A stretch of DNA of 64,000 bases, taken from Fomes fomentarius. Taxonomy: Eukaryota > Basidiomycota > Agaricomycetes > Polyporales > Polyporaceae. The stretch is from positions 1,798,001 through 1,862,000 of the forward strand of contig JABYQN010000002.1 in NCBI GenBank assembly GCA_022606135.1, read 5' to 3'. Every line of letters starts with the position of its first letter. The stretch's first letter is position 1. The notes under the pieces are model-generated. The model was not told where the DNA came from. It made no database searches and worked only from the letters and a program-made list of their open reading frames with translations. Shown piece after piece: positions 12,498-26,346 of this stretch. The position numbers and the translations under genes are program-made.

Positions 12498-14151
12498 GCG
12501 CCATCGATAAGCTGAGTACTTAGCCTGAGCATCGTCGTGGTCCTGGGAGCGATCGCCCACGCGTGGCGACTCCGAAACTTCGTCCCGAGTCGTCCTCGGC
12601 ACGTCTGTGTGTGATGGCAGCCCATCCCGCCGGGCGGTCGTCATAACAATAGGCCACGGGCGGGCGGGGGCGAAACGCGTAAGATGAAACGGCGAGCGAA
12701 CAGGCAGCGAGCTCCGCCCAGCTCCACCTGCGGCCTTTTTCGACTTCGGAGGAGTTGGAAACGCGGATCCGGCCACGTATTATTTTCCTGGAAGTCTATC
12801 AAAATGTAGCGATACGAACTTGGACGGGATGGGTGAACGGATTATCCACCCGGGCTGCAGCGCCACACCTCTCCGGGATGTGGCATGTGGCTCTCGTCGA
12901 GCAACGTGCCCGAAGCGAGAGAGAGAGAGAAAAAAACAAGCGCAACAAAAGAGAACGAAGAAAGCACAGATGCGAACCCTGTGCCCTCGGCAACCAAGGT
13001 GAAGATTTTGAGTAGCAGACTATAGCTTAAATGCATACATACATCATCATGCCACACGGAGAGAACACACGAGTGTACGAATTCTCGGAACGGAACAGTG
13101 CAAAGCCTCAAGGCGACAGGTACGCCCGGTGTTCCGTGCATGCCGCCACTCGGCATCGCGAGTCCTTGAAGCTCTGGTGGACGGCCAACAACAAGGACAG
13201 CGTCATCCCTGCACAGACTCCGTTCTTCCTGCCTTGCCGAGCCACCCGCGTAGCCTAACCCTCTCACAGACGCGCGTCGGCTCGCGCGCGAGAGTGATGT
13301 GCCGGGGGTCGGACCGGTACACCGAGACAGGTTTTTTTTTGTTAGAACTTGCAAGAATTACAACATGTCGGGGCGACGGGTTGCGCCGGGCATGTGGTGG
13401 CATGCAAACGCAGCGTACAGGTATATTGTCCTGACAGGACGGATGACGTGTGGCTGACACCGGGGCCGTTGTGGGTTCCCATCCTGTCGAAGAAGAAGTC
13501 GTGCTGCCGAATTTGTGGCACTGGTAGGGTACTCTCCCGCAAATGGTGCAAATGCGTCACGTTTTCGCAAACTCAAGTTAGATGGCTGACACAGCAAGTG
13601 GCCTTCCCTGCTTGCGAGCGGAGACTGGAGTTACGGAGACGGCTATCGGGCATCCATCCCAACTTTGCAATCGTCTCCACCTATCTCTGAATCGTGCGCA
13701 ATCCATCTATCATCCTATCTGACTCGTGCCCTGCCCGTTCATACGTGCAGTTGAGCTCCTGGGAGCGTTCCGTAGAACGGTATCCAATCCCGGCGTGCAC
13801 GAAGCCCACGCCCCTCTTCCGAGTCTCCCGAGGCACGACTCGCTGCTGTCGATGATCGACTCATATCCCCATGTTATCACGTCCTGCATGGCATTCGTGT
13901 TCTAAGAATTCAGCTATCGATTCTTTGTGCAATATCTTGCATCTTTCATCACGCACCGCCCGTGACAAGTGCCGCGCACACGTGTATTAGGCAGATATCT
14001 CCGTCATCCGCGTCTTCCACGCGGGCTGTACAGTACAGTACATGTACCATGATAATCGTGTGTTTTTTGTCTCTTCTCTTGTTGTTCTTGCCCTGCGTGC
14101 CGTGTCAGGGCGCCGTGGCACCCGATGCGTCATCGCAGTCGATGCGATATC

Positions 14152-14177
14152 GCGTATCCTAAGCGTTTAGGATACGC
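14152..14177. repeat. Perfect 11-bp inverted repeat with 4-nt loop
   Basis: The arms GCGTATCCTAA and TTAGGATACGC flank GCGT, giving a stem of 11 uninterrupted pairs. It lies in the gene-poor region and is not attached to any gene I can support. It could be a binding site for a dimeric regulator or an RNA hairpin. Confidence 0.8.
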
Positions 14178-17100
14178 CTGCCTCCTCCTTTTCCACCACG
14201 TCCGTGTATTGCACCATCACGTCCGCACCTCTTTCCTCCGTCCGCACTGCGATGATGCACCCCGCGAGTCCCATGTCCTCCCGCTCCTCTCGGCCCTCCC
14301 ACGTCTCTCATCCATCCCGGCCAGCTGACCGCATCAGCTGCGACGCCTCGTTGCAACTCGCCTTTCATGCCGGCAAGCCATGCCCATCTCTCGCCCGGCA
14401 TCCGTCTTCCGTCTTCCGTCTTCCGAGGCCCCCAACTCCGACGTCCGTCCTCCGGGTCCTTGGCCGTGGCCATATCGCATATCGCAAATCGCACTGGCGT
14501 CGAGTCACGACGCGACGCCGACGGCATCTGCTGCTGTATCACTGTAATGACTGTACGAGTCTGTATTCGTGCCACGGTCGGTCCAGGAACAGAACTCAGC
14601 CCAACACGTTCCTTGGGGGGCTTGCCGCCGCCGCCTTTCACGCATCGCTCTGCGCCCTTGAGCTTCCATTCCTTGGCAGTATGTATTGCATTGGCATCGG
14701 CTTGAATGGCAAGGCATCCATCTATCTAATCATGCTGCGCGTTTGAGCGTTCCGCGTTCCGCTGTCCGCACCCGCGCTCCGAAGTGAAGCTCAAGCACTC
14801 AAGCGTTGATTGACGAGCTTCTTCGAGCTTCCTTTGTGGCATTTTAGACGTGCCCTGGACGTGCCGCTTGGCTCTGCCACCCCACTGAGTACTCGTGTCT
14901 CTTGGGGGCTCCTATCGTGACCGAGGACGCCATCCATCTCCGCTCCTCGAGGCTGGCTGCTGGGTGGTCAGCCATGCTGATGATTGAATCACAGACATCA
15001 TCATCCTAATATGCGCTAATTGCGGCCAGCTGAGCTCTATCGGCATCCGTGGCAACCACAGCTACTGAGTACTGAACGCCTGCTCCGATTGTGCTAACTT
15101 TGTAAGTAAGTGGGTTCTTCAACATGATGATGATCGCGTTCGCGTTTCCAACCTGTGTATGTATCAATCAATTATCAACAGCGGCCAGCACAGCCCGCCG
15201 TTGTGCGAAGTCATCAAGTACGACAGTCACGCGGAAGCAAATTCCATCTCCCGCACAGTGCACTGCGAGACGGTAAGTACTTATGTGCTATAAATCCCTG
15301 GTGCCTCGCGGGGAGATACGGGCTACTGAACGCCCGGAAGGACTCACAGCGAACTTCTGACAATGAAGATTATTACCGTACTACGTACGTACAACATTGC
15401 TTCTCACTCGTTCCGGAATGCGGAAGGCGCGATATGAGTCTATGAGTGTCTGACCTGTCACGGGTTCTCTTTTGGTGCAGGTGCCTATGGATGTATATGG
15501 GCACCGAGGTCCCGGTATCTGGCGGATTTTGCTCCCGCGCACGATAGGCAGTGCGCCTGCTGAGCTGCTAAGTATGTAAGTATAGAAACGCACGCTATCA
15601 TCAGCAACTGCTAATAGCACTGATGGAGGTCTCAAATATAGCACTTGTCCACTAGCTTGGGCGCGCGCCGGTGCGCAAAACAATCATTGCATGCGCAGCG
15701 CACAGCCGTATCCGCCCAGTGACCCTGACCCACCGACGCACGCAACCTCGACACAACCTCGACCACAGGCACCTATTTTCGGATATAGTGGCGCGTTCTC
15801 GCCCGAACGTCTGTTCGTGAAACCGGTCGTATCGCACTCGAAACATGACTCCCGTTTTGGGCCCCGCGAGCAATGTGCGCATATACGAAACCGTAGGCCG
15901 TCCCCCGGTGGCCGGATGTGCACGGGCGTACCGTTACAAGCAATAGGCAAGGGGCCCGGTCGGCGATAAGGACCGCAAGGAACCAGATGCCAGATCGTCC
16001 GCGTCCCGCGCCTACTACGTTCGCCAGACTCATCTCACTTCGGACGACCCCAGCTCGCATTATTAGGACGTCTCGTTGCCTCTACTGGAGCCGCAGGCAA
16101 GTAAGGACTTATACATAGGCACCAGGACTAGTGCCAATCAGGCATCAAATCACTCTAAGTGCAACTATGTCCGTGCACTCCCATGCTAGCGTTTACGTAC
16201 ATTCTGAACGTCGACGTCGAGCTGTGCTGGAGAAGCAGCAGCAGTCCGTCCCGGTCGGCCATTAACAGTATATCACGTTCATGCCTCACGCGCTACCACT
16301 CGCAGGTCGGAGCGCCACCGCCAATCCGAACTGCTACTCATCACGAACTCGAACTCGGCGAAACGACTGGTCACTCGTTCGTCGCGTTACCTGCGGTAGC
16401 AAGTCCGACGAGGGCGGCTGAGGTGACTCAACTGACTTGCGTATACATTATGCAGCACACCGGAGAGACGGAGCGGATGTGCGACATGACGTGTGCAAGT
16501 ACGTGTCGTGCCACTCGCATGTCGGGATTGCTGACCAGTGAGACCACCGTGACCGCATCCAGGATCCAGAACTTCAATCCAGAATCCAGAAAGTGCGTGC
16601 GCGTGCACGGGACCGCGAAGCCTCGACACTGTCACTGTCACTGTCTTGCGTGGAACAGTTCGTGTCACTTGATCCCGTCCTTCGTCTTCCTTGCCCTTTT
16701 CTTGCCGAGCCTTCTCAAGAATCTGGCGCTGCGGAATATTCGCCGGTTTCTGCCAGTCGCTCCTCCTGGCCAATCGACGCTCCCCGAGGTGTTACGAGGC
16801 AGCAGCACCATGAGCAGCATGGGAGGATGTGCGCTGTGCTCGAATGGCTCGCCCGCCGGGGCCCCAACGTAGACCGCAAGACCTTGATCGTCGCTCGCCA
16901 TCCATTCCAACCTTACCGTCGACCCCATGGCCAATGGCGCGATAGAAGAGAAGCTGCGGGCCCGTACTACTGCATCCGTTGTGTGTACGGCCATGCCCAC
17001 GGGAACGCGGAGCATGCCACTAGGCCCCATCGCCCGTACACACGGGGAGCCTGCGCGCACCCAGAGTGGCCCGCCGATGCTTGTCCTATTTTGCGCAAGT

Positions 17101-20100
17101 AAGGTTTCAACTTGATAACGACCGTTCCACGGCTACGCTCACGGTGCCTTCCCGCTCACAGGCACGCCTCACTTCCCCGCCTCTGTCCCCGTCGTCACCT
17201 TGGCAGGAGCTCTCCCTCGAACAGACGTGAGGGGAGCATCTAACGGCGACCAAACTCCTCGTACCATCAGCAGCAGCAGCAGAAGGCAGAAGGTAGAAGA
17301 CATAACGGTCAGAGCTGACGACAGAAAGCACCCAGCCCTCGCACGGCTGCGCTCTTCTGCCCATACAGCGGCTTACAGCGAAGTCCGTCCGTCCGTGCGG
17401 GCCACCGTACGCCATCTCTTCCTCTTCTACGGGCGCCCCACTGGCGACCTCGCCGCGCGGGTGTCCTCGACATCCTTTGGCATCCCCAAGTCCTCGCACC
17501 GCGCTCCAGTGCCTGGCTCGCCGCAGGCTGGCTCGGCCGCGACCAGCCGTGTCTATTTCGCGTCGTTGGCCTTTTGGCTTCGCCAGCACGCGAGAAACGC
17601 CGCTCGTTCCGGTGCGTGTGTGTGCTTCGCGCTTCCACGCCCCTCCCTCCCTCCCCCTTCCCCTTGCCTTCACCGTCCTGCAGGAGTTGCTCCCATTCCT
17701 GTTCGCTCTTTCGCCACACCCCCTTTTCCCTGTCCTATCCTGTCGAGGCTTCTTGAGCTGAACTCAAAGGTTCCGCGCAGTGCCCCTGGATCGGCCGCCT
17801 TTGGTAAGCATCTCCACCTCTATTTCCTCTCGCATGGCGGCGGCGGAGTCTAGTGTGCGCATCTCTTGCAGTAACGATTACGTGCCAGTGTAAGCTGAGA
17901 CTCGCGGTCTCTGTAAGGGGTTTTGGGCCCTCGAGCTGCCACAGATCAACATTGATCTGGTAAGTATCATACAGTAATAGACCATTGCAATCTCCTTACC
18001 ACTCGAAGCCAACAACTTCGTCCTTGACCCACGCCCGTCGGAAGTTTTGAGGCGAACACGATAGAAAATCCGCTCCTCCGGTATACCCGCGATGCTCGCA
18101 GTGTATAATTAATCCGTAAGCAGCTCCCGTTCGGAGACGCGTACAGATGAGCAAAGGAGTGAACGCGACGCAGCACCGTGACAGCGTTTAGGTGTGCTCA
18201 TGACTGGTGAGTGAGATCGATGAGAGCTAGGCCTTTCTGGGAATTCTGGCCCTGATCGGCGGGCTGGAGGACGGAAGGTGGTGCGGGTGACGGCACGGTC
18301 GCCCGGAGGAGGAAAGCAGATCAGATGCATCTCACGCCCGCCCAGTGGCTTGCTCCTCTTCAAACCCTGTCCAAATCTGATTTCAATACAAACACCGCGC
18401 GCCCAGCGACGTGGCCGAATGGTCATTCCAAGCTCCAAGCTCTTCGCGTTTGAATTGTCCAGAACACACCCGCCCACTGGGTGGCACGCCGCTTCTTTCT
18501 GTTGGGCCAACAGATTCTGTCGTCGTCCACGGTTCTCTTCACAGCCGACCTGCCACTGGCCAGCCCAGCGAGCGGGGTCCATCTCATTTGTAGCCATGCA
18601 CGACCGGCCACACGAGCTCGCACTCGTGCGAGCTTCCGAAAGTTCTGTGCATTGCTCTGTGCGAACTCGCAGAGCGGAGGGCCAGACGCCGCGAAGTGCT
18701 AGTAAGCTGCGAAGACCTCGGCTCTCGTGGATGACATGTGCATGACATTGATCCATGCATGACATAGCCATATGTCTCCCGTCTACCTGGCTAGGCCTCT
18801 CACGCTCGCTCACTGGCACGCCTGCAGCTCGAAAGGCTCTTCTCCCACTTTTCTCAGCTCGAACTTGTGTGTTCATGCAGTGAGGGAGTAATCAATAGAT
18901 GATCTCATGTTGCCTTTGCGTCTTCGGAAGTTCGCAGCATGCGAGGTCGCATTCGTGACGTCGTCTCGTCTTCCGCACGTATCCTGTAATCACACAAAGA
19001 GTCGGCGGAGCTGCTGCAGGTGAGTGCTTCATCACCCTCGAGAGAGGCATTTCTCAGCCTGCGTCTGATCCTTCGACTTGCCCCAGGAACCGCGCGGCTT
19101 GGCTTGCTGAATGAAGACCCCCACGGAAAGCGAGCAGACGGACAGCTGAATGACAGATTGCGCGCATGCGATTCGCACCCGTATCTCCGTCTGGCGTGCG
19201 CGCCCACACAGAATGCAGAATGTAGAACGTAGTGGACAAGAATGGAAAAGAAGCAGGCAGCCTCACAGAGGTCACTGGAACACTGGACACTGGTTCGCGA
19301 AACAGCGAAAAACCGCGAGCACGGTTCGCGGCAGATCGCGCGCGCGCGTGTGTATGGGTGCACAAGGGACATGGGACGTGGGACACTCCGACCTTCGAAG
19401 GGCCCTCGCTTCGCGTGTACGGACAGTGGGATCTCCGAGCTTCTGCGAGCGGCGCAGGTTCGAAGTCGAAGGGCGAGGAACGTTCGGAGGCGAGAAGGAC
19501 GATAATCCAGAACTAGGGCCTGATTCATGAACGCGACGTAGACGCATGACATAGACGGGAGTCTCAGAAGACCAATGGGTGAGAAGAGAAGTCGCCCAAA
19601 TAATGCAGGGTCCTTGCTTGGGCACCACGAGAGGTCACTAATCTGTGCATACATGCGGGAAGGAGACGGGAGAAGTCGAAGGTGATCAACAAGGATAGGG
19701 GGTATACTTAGCCTGAATACTGACGAGTTGCGCAAGGTCGAAGAAGATGCTAGTGACGAGTGATGTCGATGCACAGATGCGGGAGCGTGGTGAGAGCGGC
19801 GGCAAGGCACTTGGCCGTTCGGCTCTCCTGAGGGTACCGCTCGCCAGACGGAATCGCAGAATCGCAGCTATGCGAGAGGTGCGCAGTCGACATGGTAAGT
19901 AAACGCACAGGCGATGGAGAGTCGCGGGAAGGGCTGCGTGCCGCCTGCCTGTCCTGCCTGTTACGGAACACTGTCGCGAGAGTGTGACCTGGTTCGTAGA
20001 ATGTGCGCCCTGCCCTTTCGCCGCCGCGCGGTACAAACACATCTCGACTCTTGAAGCGCTCAGGGTGTAGCTACGGCATGCTATGAAACGCAGGTGAACG

Positions 20101-23100
20101 TGCGTCGAGAGAAAAACAAAGTCGCCGAGACGGCGTAATGCTGCAGCGGGTGGCGTGAGTGACGGGGTACACACGCGAGGGAAACCGATCCACGAAGTCG
20201 CCATACACGGAGGCATCTGTCAGTGTCAGTGGCGACCAACTGCGACTGCGACAGTGTGTGCGATATTTTGGAGAACGCTGGTAGTGAACTTGGGACTAAG
20301 CGCGAGCGCAAGGCCGACTATGACGTGCACTACGACGCATACACAGCGGCTGCGTGTGTGGGGAAGGTTTCGCCGAGAGGGCTTCGCTGCACGCGCCATA
20401 AGGCGGGATGTTCCACCGAGGTCCCTAAAGGCAAGGCGCCTGCGCGTCGCTCGCTGTTGCCACACTTCGCGAGCATAGCCGAGGGTCACAAGAGGAGGTG
20501 CGACATCTGTGGCCTAAGCCGCCTGCAGGCACGCTTCGACTTCTATGTCCTGCTGAGCGCTGGCTCTCTGCGGCGCAGGACAAAGGGCGCGCCGCGCGAG
20601 TCATAGTCAGCAGCACGATGGCATACACAGCGCCACGCCAGTCCACCAAAATCCACCCGCGGCGGGCTCCACCCGGAGGCACCGACGACCCATGTGGATT
20701 CCATAGATGGGTCATACCTGTGGAAATGGCTGGGCTGATCGCTGGAAATCAGTGGGTCGGTCAATGGAGCTAGTGGCCAGGCACCTGCCCATATATGGCA
20801 GTAGTCGGGCAGACCATGCACAACAGACGCCCAAACCGGTTCCATGACGTGGCACATACCGTACACACTAACGGTGACTGAGCATTGTTCAATCATTGAC
20901 AGACGGCATGTTGTTAGAATACTACAGATAACGATTGGACTACATGCGACAATTAGACTACAAGCGATTCGCCAAACATCGATGCCGACCGGCGACAAAG
21001 TTCTGCTCCTCACAATGCTCTAGGCATAGTAAGCAGCCGGGTCGTCCCCAGTATGGGCAATCATAGCGTTATACTTCTAAGACATCGGAGAGTGACAAGG
21101 ACTGATCGGCAAATGTCCTGGCGTGAAGGTGAGCGTAGACGACGTTCGGGAGTACGGTGATATCACTCCACAACTGTGGCAAAATGGCGATGTCGCATAC
21201 GGACGGCGAGATGCCCATAGGAGGTATAGCACCTGCGAACGTAGATTGTGCAGGGCATATGCTTATACTGAATGCAAGATCAGTCTAGCATACCATACCC
21301 TACGATGCAACACTGACTTACCATGTGGATACGTCTCCGCATTCTCTGCTGCTTTGACGGTGGAGATAGACCCCATGGTTGGGCCGTCGAGGAAGTCACC
21401 AGCCGGAGTCGGAGCCGTGATACATACATACATAGCTGCCATACTAGTTGAATTCTCGGTCAATAGAGGTGGATTGCAGTGGGAGATGACGTTAGGGGAA
21501 CAGACCGAGAGTGGCAGCAAGACAAGGTGGTGGGTGATTCACGGACAAGTGCGAGACGCCGACAGCCTTGACTACAACAGGCGTTTATTGCCCTCCCGAC
21601 GGCCCGAGTATCAAAAAGCGAGCCCAGAAGCCCGAACACTGGATTCCATTGGTCCGCGAACCCTCCAGCAACGGCTCTCCTGGCTTTTCCCAGCACTCCA
21701 CATGGATTCCACCGATCTGGAAACTTTATGGAATCGATAGTCGACCCGGATGAAATCCAGGTGGGACATCCCGTGTATATCAGTTGATCTCTCTGCCAGC
21801 TGGATTTAGCTTGTCCGGCGTGGCGCTGTGTAGCCCATAGCCTGAGCGTGCTTGGCGAGTTCTTCCGACCTGCTTCGGATCCTTGAGCGACGTATACATC
21901 ACTTTCACGTACAACAGCATCGCGAGCTCACCTCGGCACTCTCAACTTCCGAATCTATCGCCACCAGGCCAGCGAAAACGTCGACGGTCGAATTCCGTGG
22001 ACCGCCTGTAATACCATCTAGCCCCGGTTCCGCGCTACGACCGCGTCGCCATAATCTGTATGTAACTCAGGAGCGCCGTCTGCAGCAGCGCAGTCGGCGT
22101 TCGTGATTCGTGTGCACCACAACCGATCATTTAGAGCTATGAATGACATGTCATTGAGAGCGGCGGTCGGGTGGATGCTATACAAAAGTCCCTTGATGCA
22201 TAGTTAGCCTCAGGGCACTGCCTAGGCGCATGAGCCTGAGAAGACCCTTCATGAGAACGTGAACCTTACCTAGGTCATTTTGGGATACCAGCGGAGCAGT
22301 AAATCATTGACAACCGCTGTTTCCCCTCTTTCAGGCTAGGTGTCCTCCCGGATATCATCTGTTCCGACCCGAGGGGGCTCACACAAAGCAAGCTTGCGGT
22401 TGCTGTCCGCAGTTCCGTCGTGGAGAGCGAGAAGTATCGAAGGAGAGCCAGGCTACTTTCGACTAAGATTTACTGGGATTTGTGTGGCTCCACAGTTTCG
22501 TAAACCCGAACAACGTCGAGTGATTACGACAACCGGGCCTGGTGGCTAGCTTGGGTCTTGTAAAAAAAGGACCATGTCGGTTGATTCGCGTTCTAGATTG
22601 TGACCGACGGACGGGGTTGAGGCCGACGGATTCCACGGACGAAAGGAAGCAGATTGGGACAGGAGATCTAGGGGGACGATTAGCTAGACATCCCTGTGGC
22701 GGGCTTCAGAACCTTAAGCTGATGCACGCCGCCACCCTGAGACGAGCGCGAGTGACGCGTTGGCAGGAGCGATGGTCAGCTGCGAAAGATAGAAGAGGTT
22801 CATGCGCCCGAATACTTGGTCAATTCAATGGACGCTAGGAAGTATGATGTTCGCAGCATCCGCTTGTTGTCAGTGCATCCACCGTAGATGAGCCCTGAAT
22901 GCCTGTTCGGGTCTTATGGCGTGAAAGCGTTCGCAAGACCAACATTTTCGCGGTGTTGCGGAGCGACCTGGCCCCTGGCGACAGATTTTCTGCTTGCGTT
23001 CTTCTCTTGCGCATGTCTGCGGTGGCGCTGAGTCAGTTGATAGCGAGGAAGCCGCCAGAAGCCAGGGCACTCGCTGGCAGAGAAGCACACCGCTCGCAAG

Positions 23101-24020
23101 ACTGCGTGAATATGTTGAGATGTTAGATTGACCGTATATAAACTAGGGTGATAGGAAGACACACCGTATGTTTAGGTCAGTTTCCCATGGGGGTGTAGGC
23201 ATGAAGCAAGCGGATGGTGGCGTCCGCTGTGTCCGCATTGCTGCCACAAGCCAATTGCGGAAAGGGCTGGTGAGCCACAATGCTTCCTTTCATCCCGGCA
23301 CTGAGCGGGGTGAGAAGGAGTGGCACTATATTGTACGATCATCGACTCAGTCTGAAAATTTGCAAGACGTAGAAGAGAAGATCACGCTGTCGTGAGTTTC
23401 GGGGCGGCCTTGCGGGAGAACAGGTGGAGCAATGTCAGATATGATGCAAACGCTGTATTCTGGGGGTTTGGTCCTTACGCTAGCAAGCCTCGTTGCATCG
23501 ATGTGCTTGCCTAATGTGTGTTCTGACATGGGAAGAGTAAGCACCGGTGATATGGTGACTTATCTGACACGTCCGAGGCAGGGGGGCTGCTCAAGATTGA
23601 CAAGAGGGTGGCATCCCGGGAGCTGTGCTGAAGACGAAGTTGCGATAGCTCTCCAGAGATGGACTGGCGGGATGGGTGATGCCAAGTGTCCATTGCGAAG
23701 GATGCTTGATTGTCGCTGCTTTATTCGGGCCCGTGTCAATTTGTCGACCACTTACAGATGACGTCAGACACTCAACCGATTACTTCCCTGTACTAACCGT
23801 CTTTTCGCACAATTCTCCCCCTTACTGATAAGTCCCTCATCTTTGCAGATCTCACTGGTAGAACTTTGTAACAAACATGGGGTTCATGTCAGGGACCATA
23901 AGTGTTGGTAAGACTCGCTTCCATTGTTGATACGAAATAGTTACTCACCTGGGTATATTCAGGGCCCTTCCCTGTCCTATCCACCTATGTGCACTCCCAC
24001 ATCCCATCCGCGACTGAAAC

Positions 24021-25260
24021 CTACACAATGTAGAAGTACTTCTGCGGACCAAAAACCTCCGCATTCTCGATCTGCCACGAATACAAATGCACGTCAGCGC
24101 CCACTCATCGACAGATTGACGAATTGGGTACAACGAACCCAATCAATGAGTACACCCAGAATGAGGTCCATATTCTCGGCGTCTTTACCGATGTCGAGCA
24201 CCTCAGTTCTAGCGTACTTGGCATAATCGCTGCCCTTCGGCGCCTGGTATGCAAAGAAGATCCAGTGATCTCCGCATGTGACGGCACCTCTTGCGCACTC
24301 TTTACTATTCGGAAAGACAGTGTTACATAGGTCCTCCCAAGTTGCTCGAACAACGCAGACTCACCGTGTCTCCCGACAATGCGTCGCTGCGGCGAGCACT
24401 GCTTGCATCAAGCCAGATTGGAGCTCTGCACGCGTGCGCGCCTCATAGATGTTTGAAGACCCTGCATGCACCAAGTCCGGTCGGTTCAGCGCTCCTACAG
24501 GCTCGGACAGGATAATTCCTGCAGCCGCGTCAATTAGCATGTCAAGGACAGCATCCGCTTGCATGCTCACCTGAGTACTTCGATGGCCGCTTCGTTATCA
24601 GATAGTCGATCACGCCCTCGAGCGATGGCCTCACATCCGGGCCGGACGCAGTGTTCAATGCAGTCCATTCCGGGATTATAGAGAGGTTATCGGCATCAGT
24701 GCTTGTCACAGATGCAAGGCGGAGGAATATGACATCGATGAGCATCCGGCAGCCTGCCAGAGACTAGAGAGATAGGACACATGATTATCAGCCTTGACAC
24801 ATGTGTCCGGGTCTACTAGTAGTAAAACGTACCGCTCGGGACATGTGCTTGCGTACAAGCGAGATGAGGCTCTTGGTATTGGAAAGCGTCAGAAAACTGT
24901 TCTCGACCTCCTGAGCACCTCGCTTGCGTAGAGCCTGCAAAGCATCGTCCTTGAATTCGAGTCCATATGGATAGATGTGACTCTCTTGCAGATCCAATGC
25001 GGTGGCAATAGACGGCACCCGCTGCAACTCCAATGTTTCAGAGTCTAGAAAGACGTCCACTAGAAGTAGTAAGCGAGACGCCAGGCCATCATACGCACCG
25101 AACCTTGCTTGAGCTTGGAGAAAAGTGATTCAATAACCTCGACGACGCCCGCCGTCCGATCGTCGTCACGGTCTAGGCTCGCCACAAATGGAACCAAGGC
25201 GTGAATTACCGGGTCTATGTCGTTTGCAGTAAGATCTGTTACCCTGCGTTGGCTCGCCAT
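24021..25260 (-). CDS. Hypothetical protein with PD-(D/E)XK (REase-like) C-terminal region
   Basis: A six-exon gene encoding 315 aa: 25104-25260, 24833-25059, 24571-24763, 24365-24518, 24139-24304 and 24021-24071. All introns are GT..AG, 45-70 bp and phase-consistent, and every joined frame is open. I associate the C-terminal half (EGVIDYLIT, GIILSEPV, CARGAVTCGDHWIFFAY, LILGVLIDWIENA) with an expanded Agaricomycete family of restriction-nuclease-fold proteins related to Crinkler/REase domains. In that family the core is a D in a (F/I)VDY-like strand followed by an ExK. Here the D is kept (VIDY) but the second motif reads SEPV, so the Lys seems to be missing. Function is unknown, and the protein may be a degenerate or non-catalytic member. 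It lies beside a secreted fasciclin and a HET gene, an accessory setting. The gene structure is firmer than the family call. Confidence 0.55.
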
Positions 25261-26346
25261 AATAGTTTGACTGCGTCTACTAGAAGATGGCGGTGGGTGT
25301 TAGAGAGGACGTGACGCTTCGGGCTACTTGCGCGTCGCGTCCGCGTCCACGAGTCCATCATCGAAGGTGATAGACGATCGCCGCCTAAGCTGAATGCGCC
25401 GATAATGCGGTCGATATAGCAGAAGCGTGTGGCCGATGGTCTGGGATAAAGCGTAAGTCACGGAGATCACGCTCATGAAAGTCTATAGTCGATGTCGAGG
25501 TGCATCGCCAAGCCACAAGTTGAACGAAACCGCTGAGGGCCATTGACCATCTATCCGACTACGTCATGCGGGCGCTTCTTCGACTACAACCGCCAGTGGA
25601 ATTTTCCAGGCCCATGTCGATCTAAACTCAAGAATCGGCTCTTCGACACTAACCGGAATAAAACAACATAAACCCTCGTCGTTGACAAACATTGCAAGCG
25701 GATGCGTTATTTATCGGCCCCACATACGTGATTATCATTCGCAGAAATCACCACAACGTAGTAACAGACCTACCGGTTAACCTGAGCATGGATAGACCCA
25801 GATGGACTACGCAATCGGGTTGTGAAGACACATAGTGCTACCAAGAGACGCGCCACAACGAAGCCGGCAAGTAGGACGAACGAATGTTCACTTCTAGTTC
25901 GGCGCCTCTGTTTGAGAGCGCGGGTAATACGGAAGCAAATGAACATGAATCGCGTCCCTGGATGAGTGTCAAATCAGTGACAGGGAGCGTTCGGAAAGCC
26001 AAGTATTCCAAGTTCTGGGTCGCCCGGCCCCGATGAGCATCGAGATCGGGTGACCGCCACTATTGAAATATCAATATGTTATCCGCAAACATCGGACTGC
26101 GAATAATTTATCGGACGCCTCCTGTTCCCCTGTTCCTATGCACCCTGACAGGATATGATGGACGCAGGGGAGGCGGTAACCTACTCTCGCGACGGGATGC
26201 CATAACTTCCAGAATGTTGTGTTCAGTCGTATTACCATAGTTTCTCAGCGGTCTGCACGCGAGATTAGCGGTACCTGGAGGTAGAGTGGCAAGTAGTATT
26301 ACAAGGCGTTACACTGAAGCGCAGCGAGAATATGGCAGGTCGGAGC
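25261..26346. other. Intergenic, no gene recognised
   Basis: About 1.1 kb between the promoter side of the REase-like gene and the 3' end of the fasciclin gene. No ORF chain, repeat or RNA gene was recognised. Confidence 0.5.

Larger units (their letters stand above)
11407..24020. other. Gene-poor region, right part
   Basis: Apart from the 3'UTR of the small gene, I find no supported gene in 12.6 kb. Long frames (301 aa antisense at 18905-19810, 255 aa antisense at 18109-18876, 237 aa at 16159-16872, 205 aa at 21123-21740) lack domains, and several overlap one another in other frames. Notable elements are a perfect hairpin (14152-14177), an ATCC microsatellite (12479-12497), and a CT-rich block at about 17640-17760 followed by a splice-donor-like GTAAGC near 17803, which could mark a non-coding transcript. 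No transposon coding remnant, LTR pair or tRNA was recognised. Confidence 0.45.

Noticed and set aside
18400..18490. tRNA-like beginning (GACGTGGCCGAATGGTC)
   Set aside because: It resembles the D-arm of a tRNA-Ser/Leu, but no pairing acceptor stem, anticodon arm or T-loop follows.
18905..19810. 301-codon antisense open frame
   Set aside because: Composition is that of GC-rich random sequence, no domain, no start context or splice structure, and overlapping frames are equally open.
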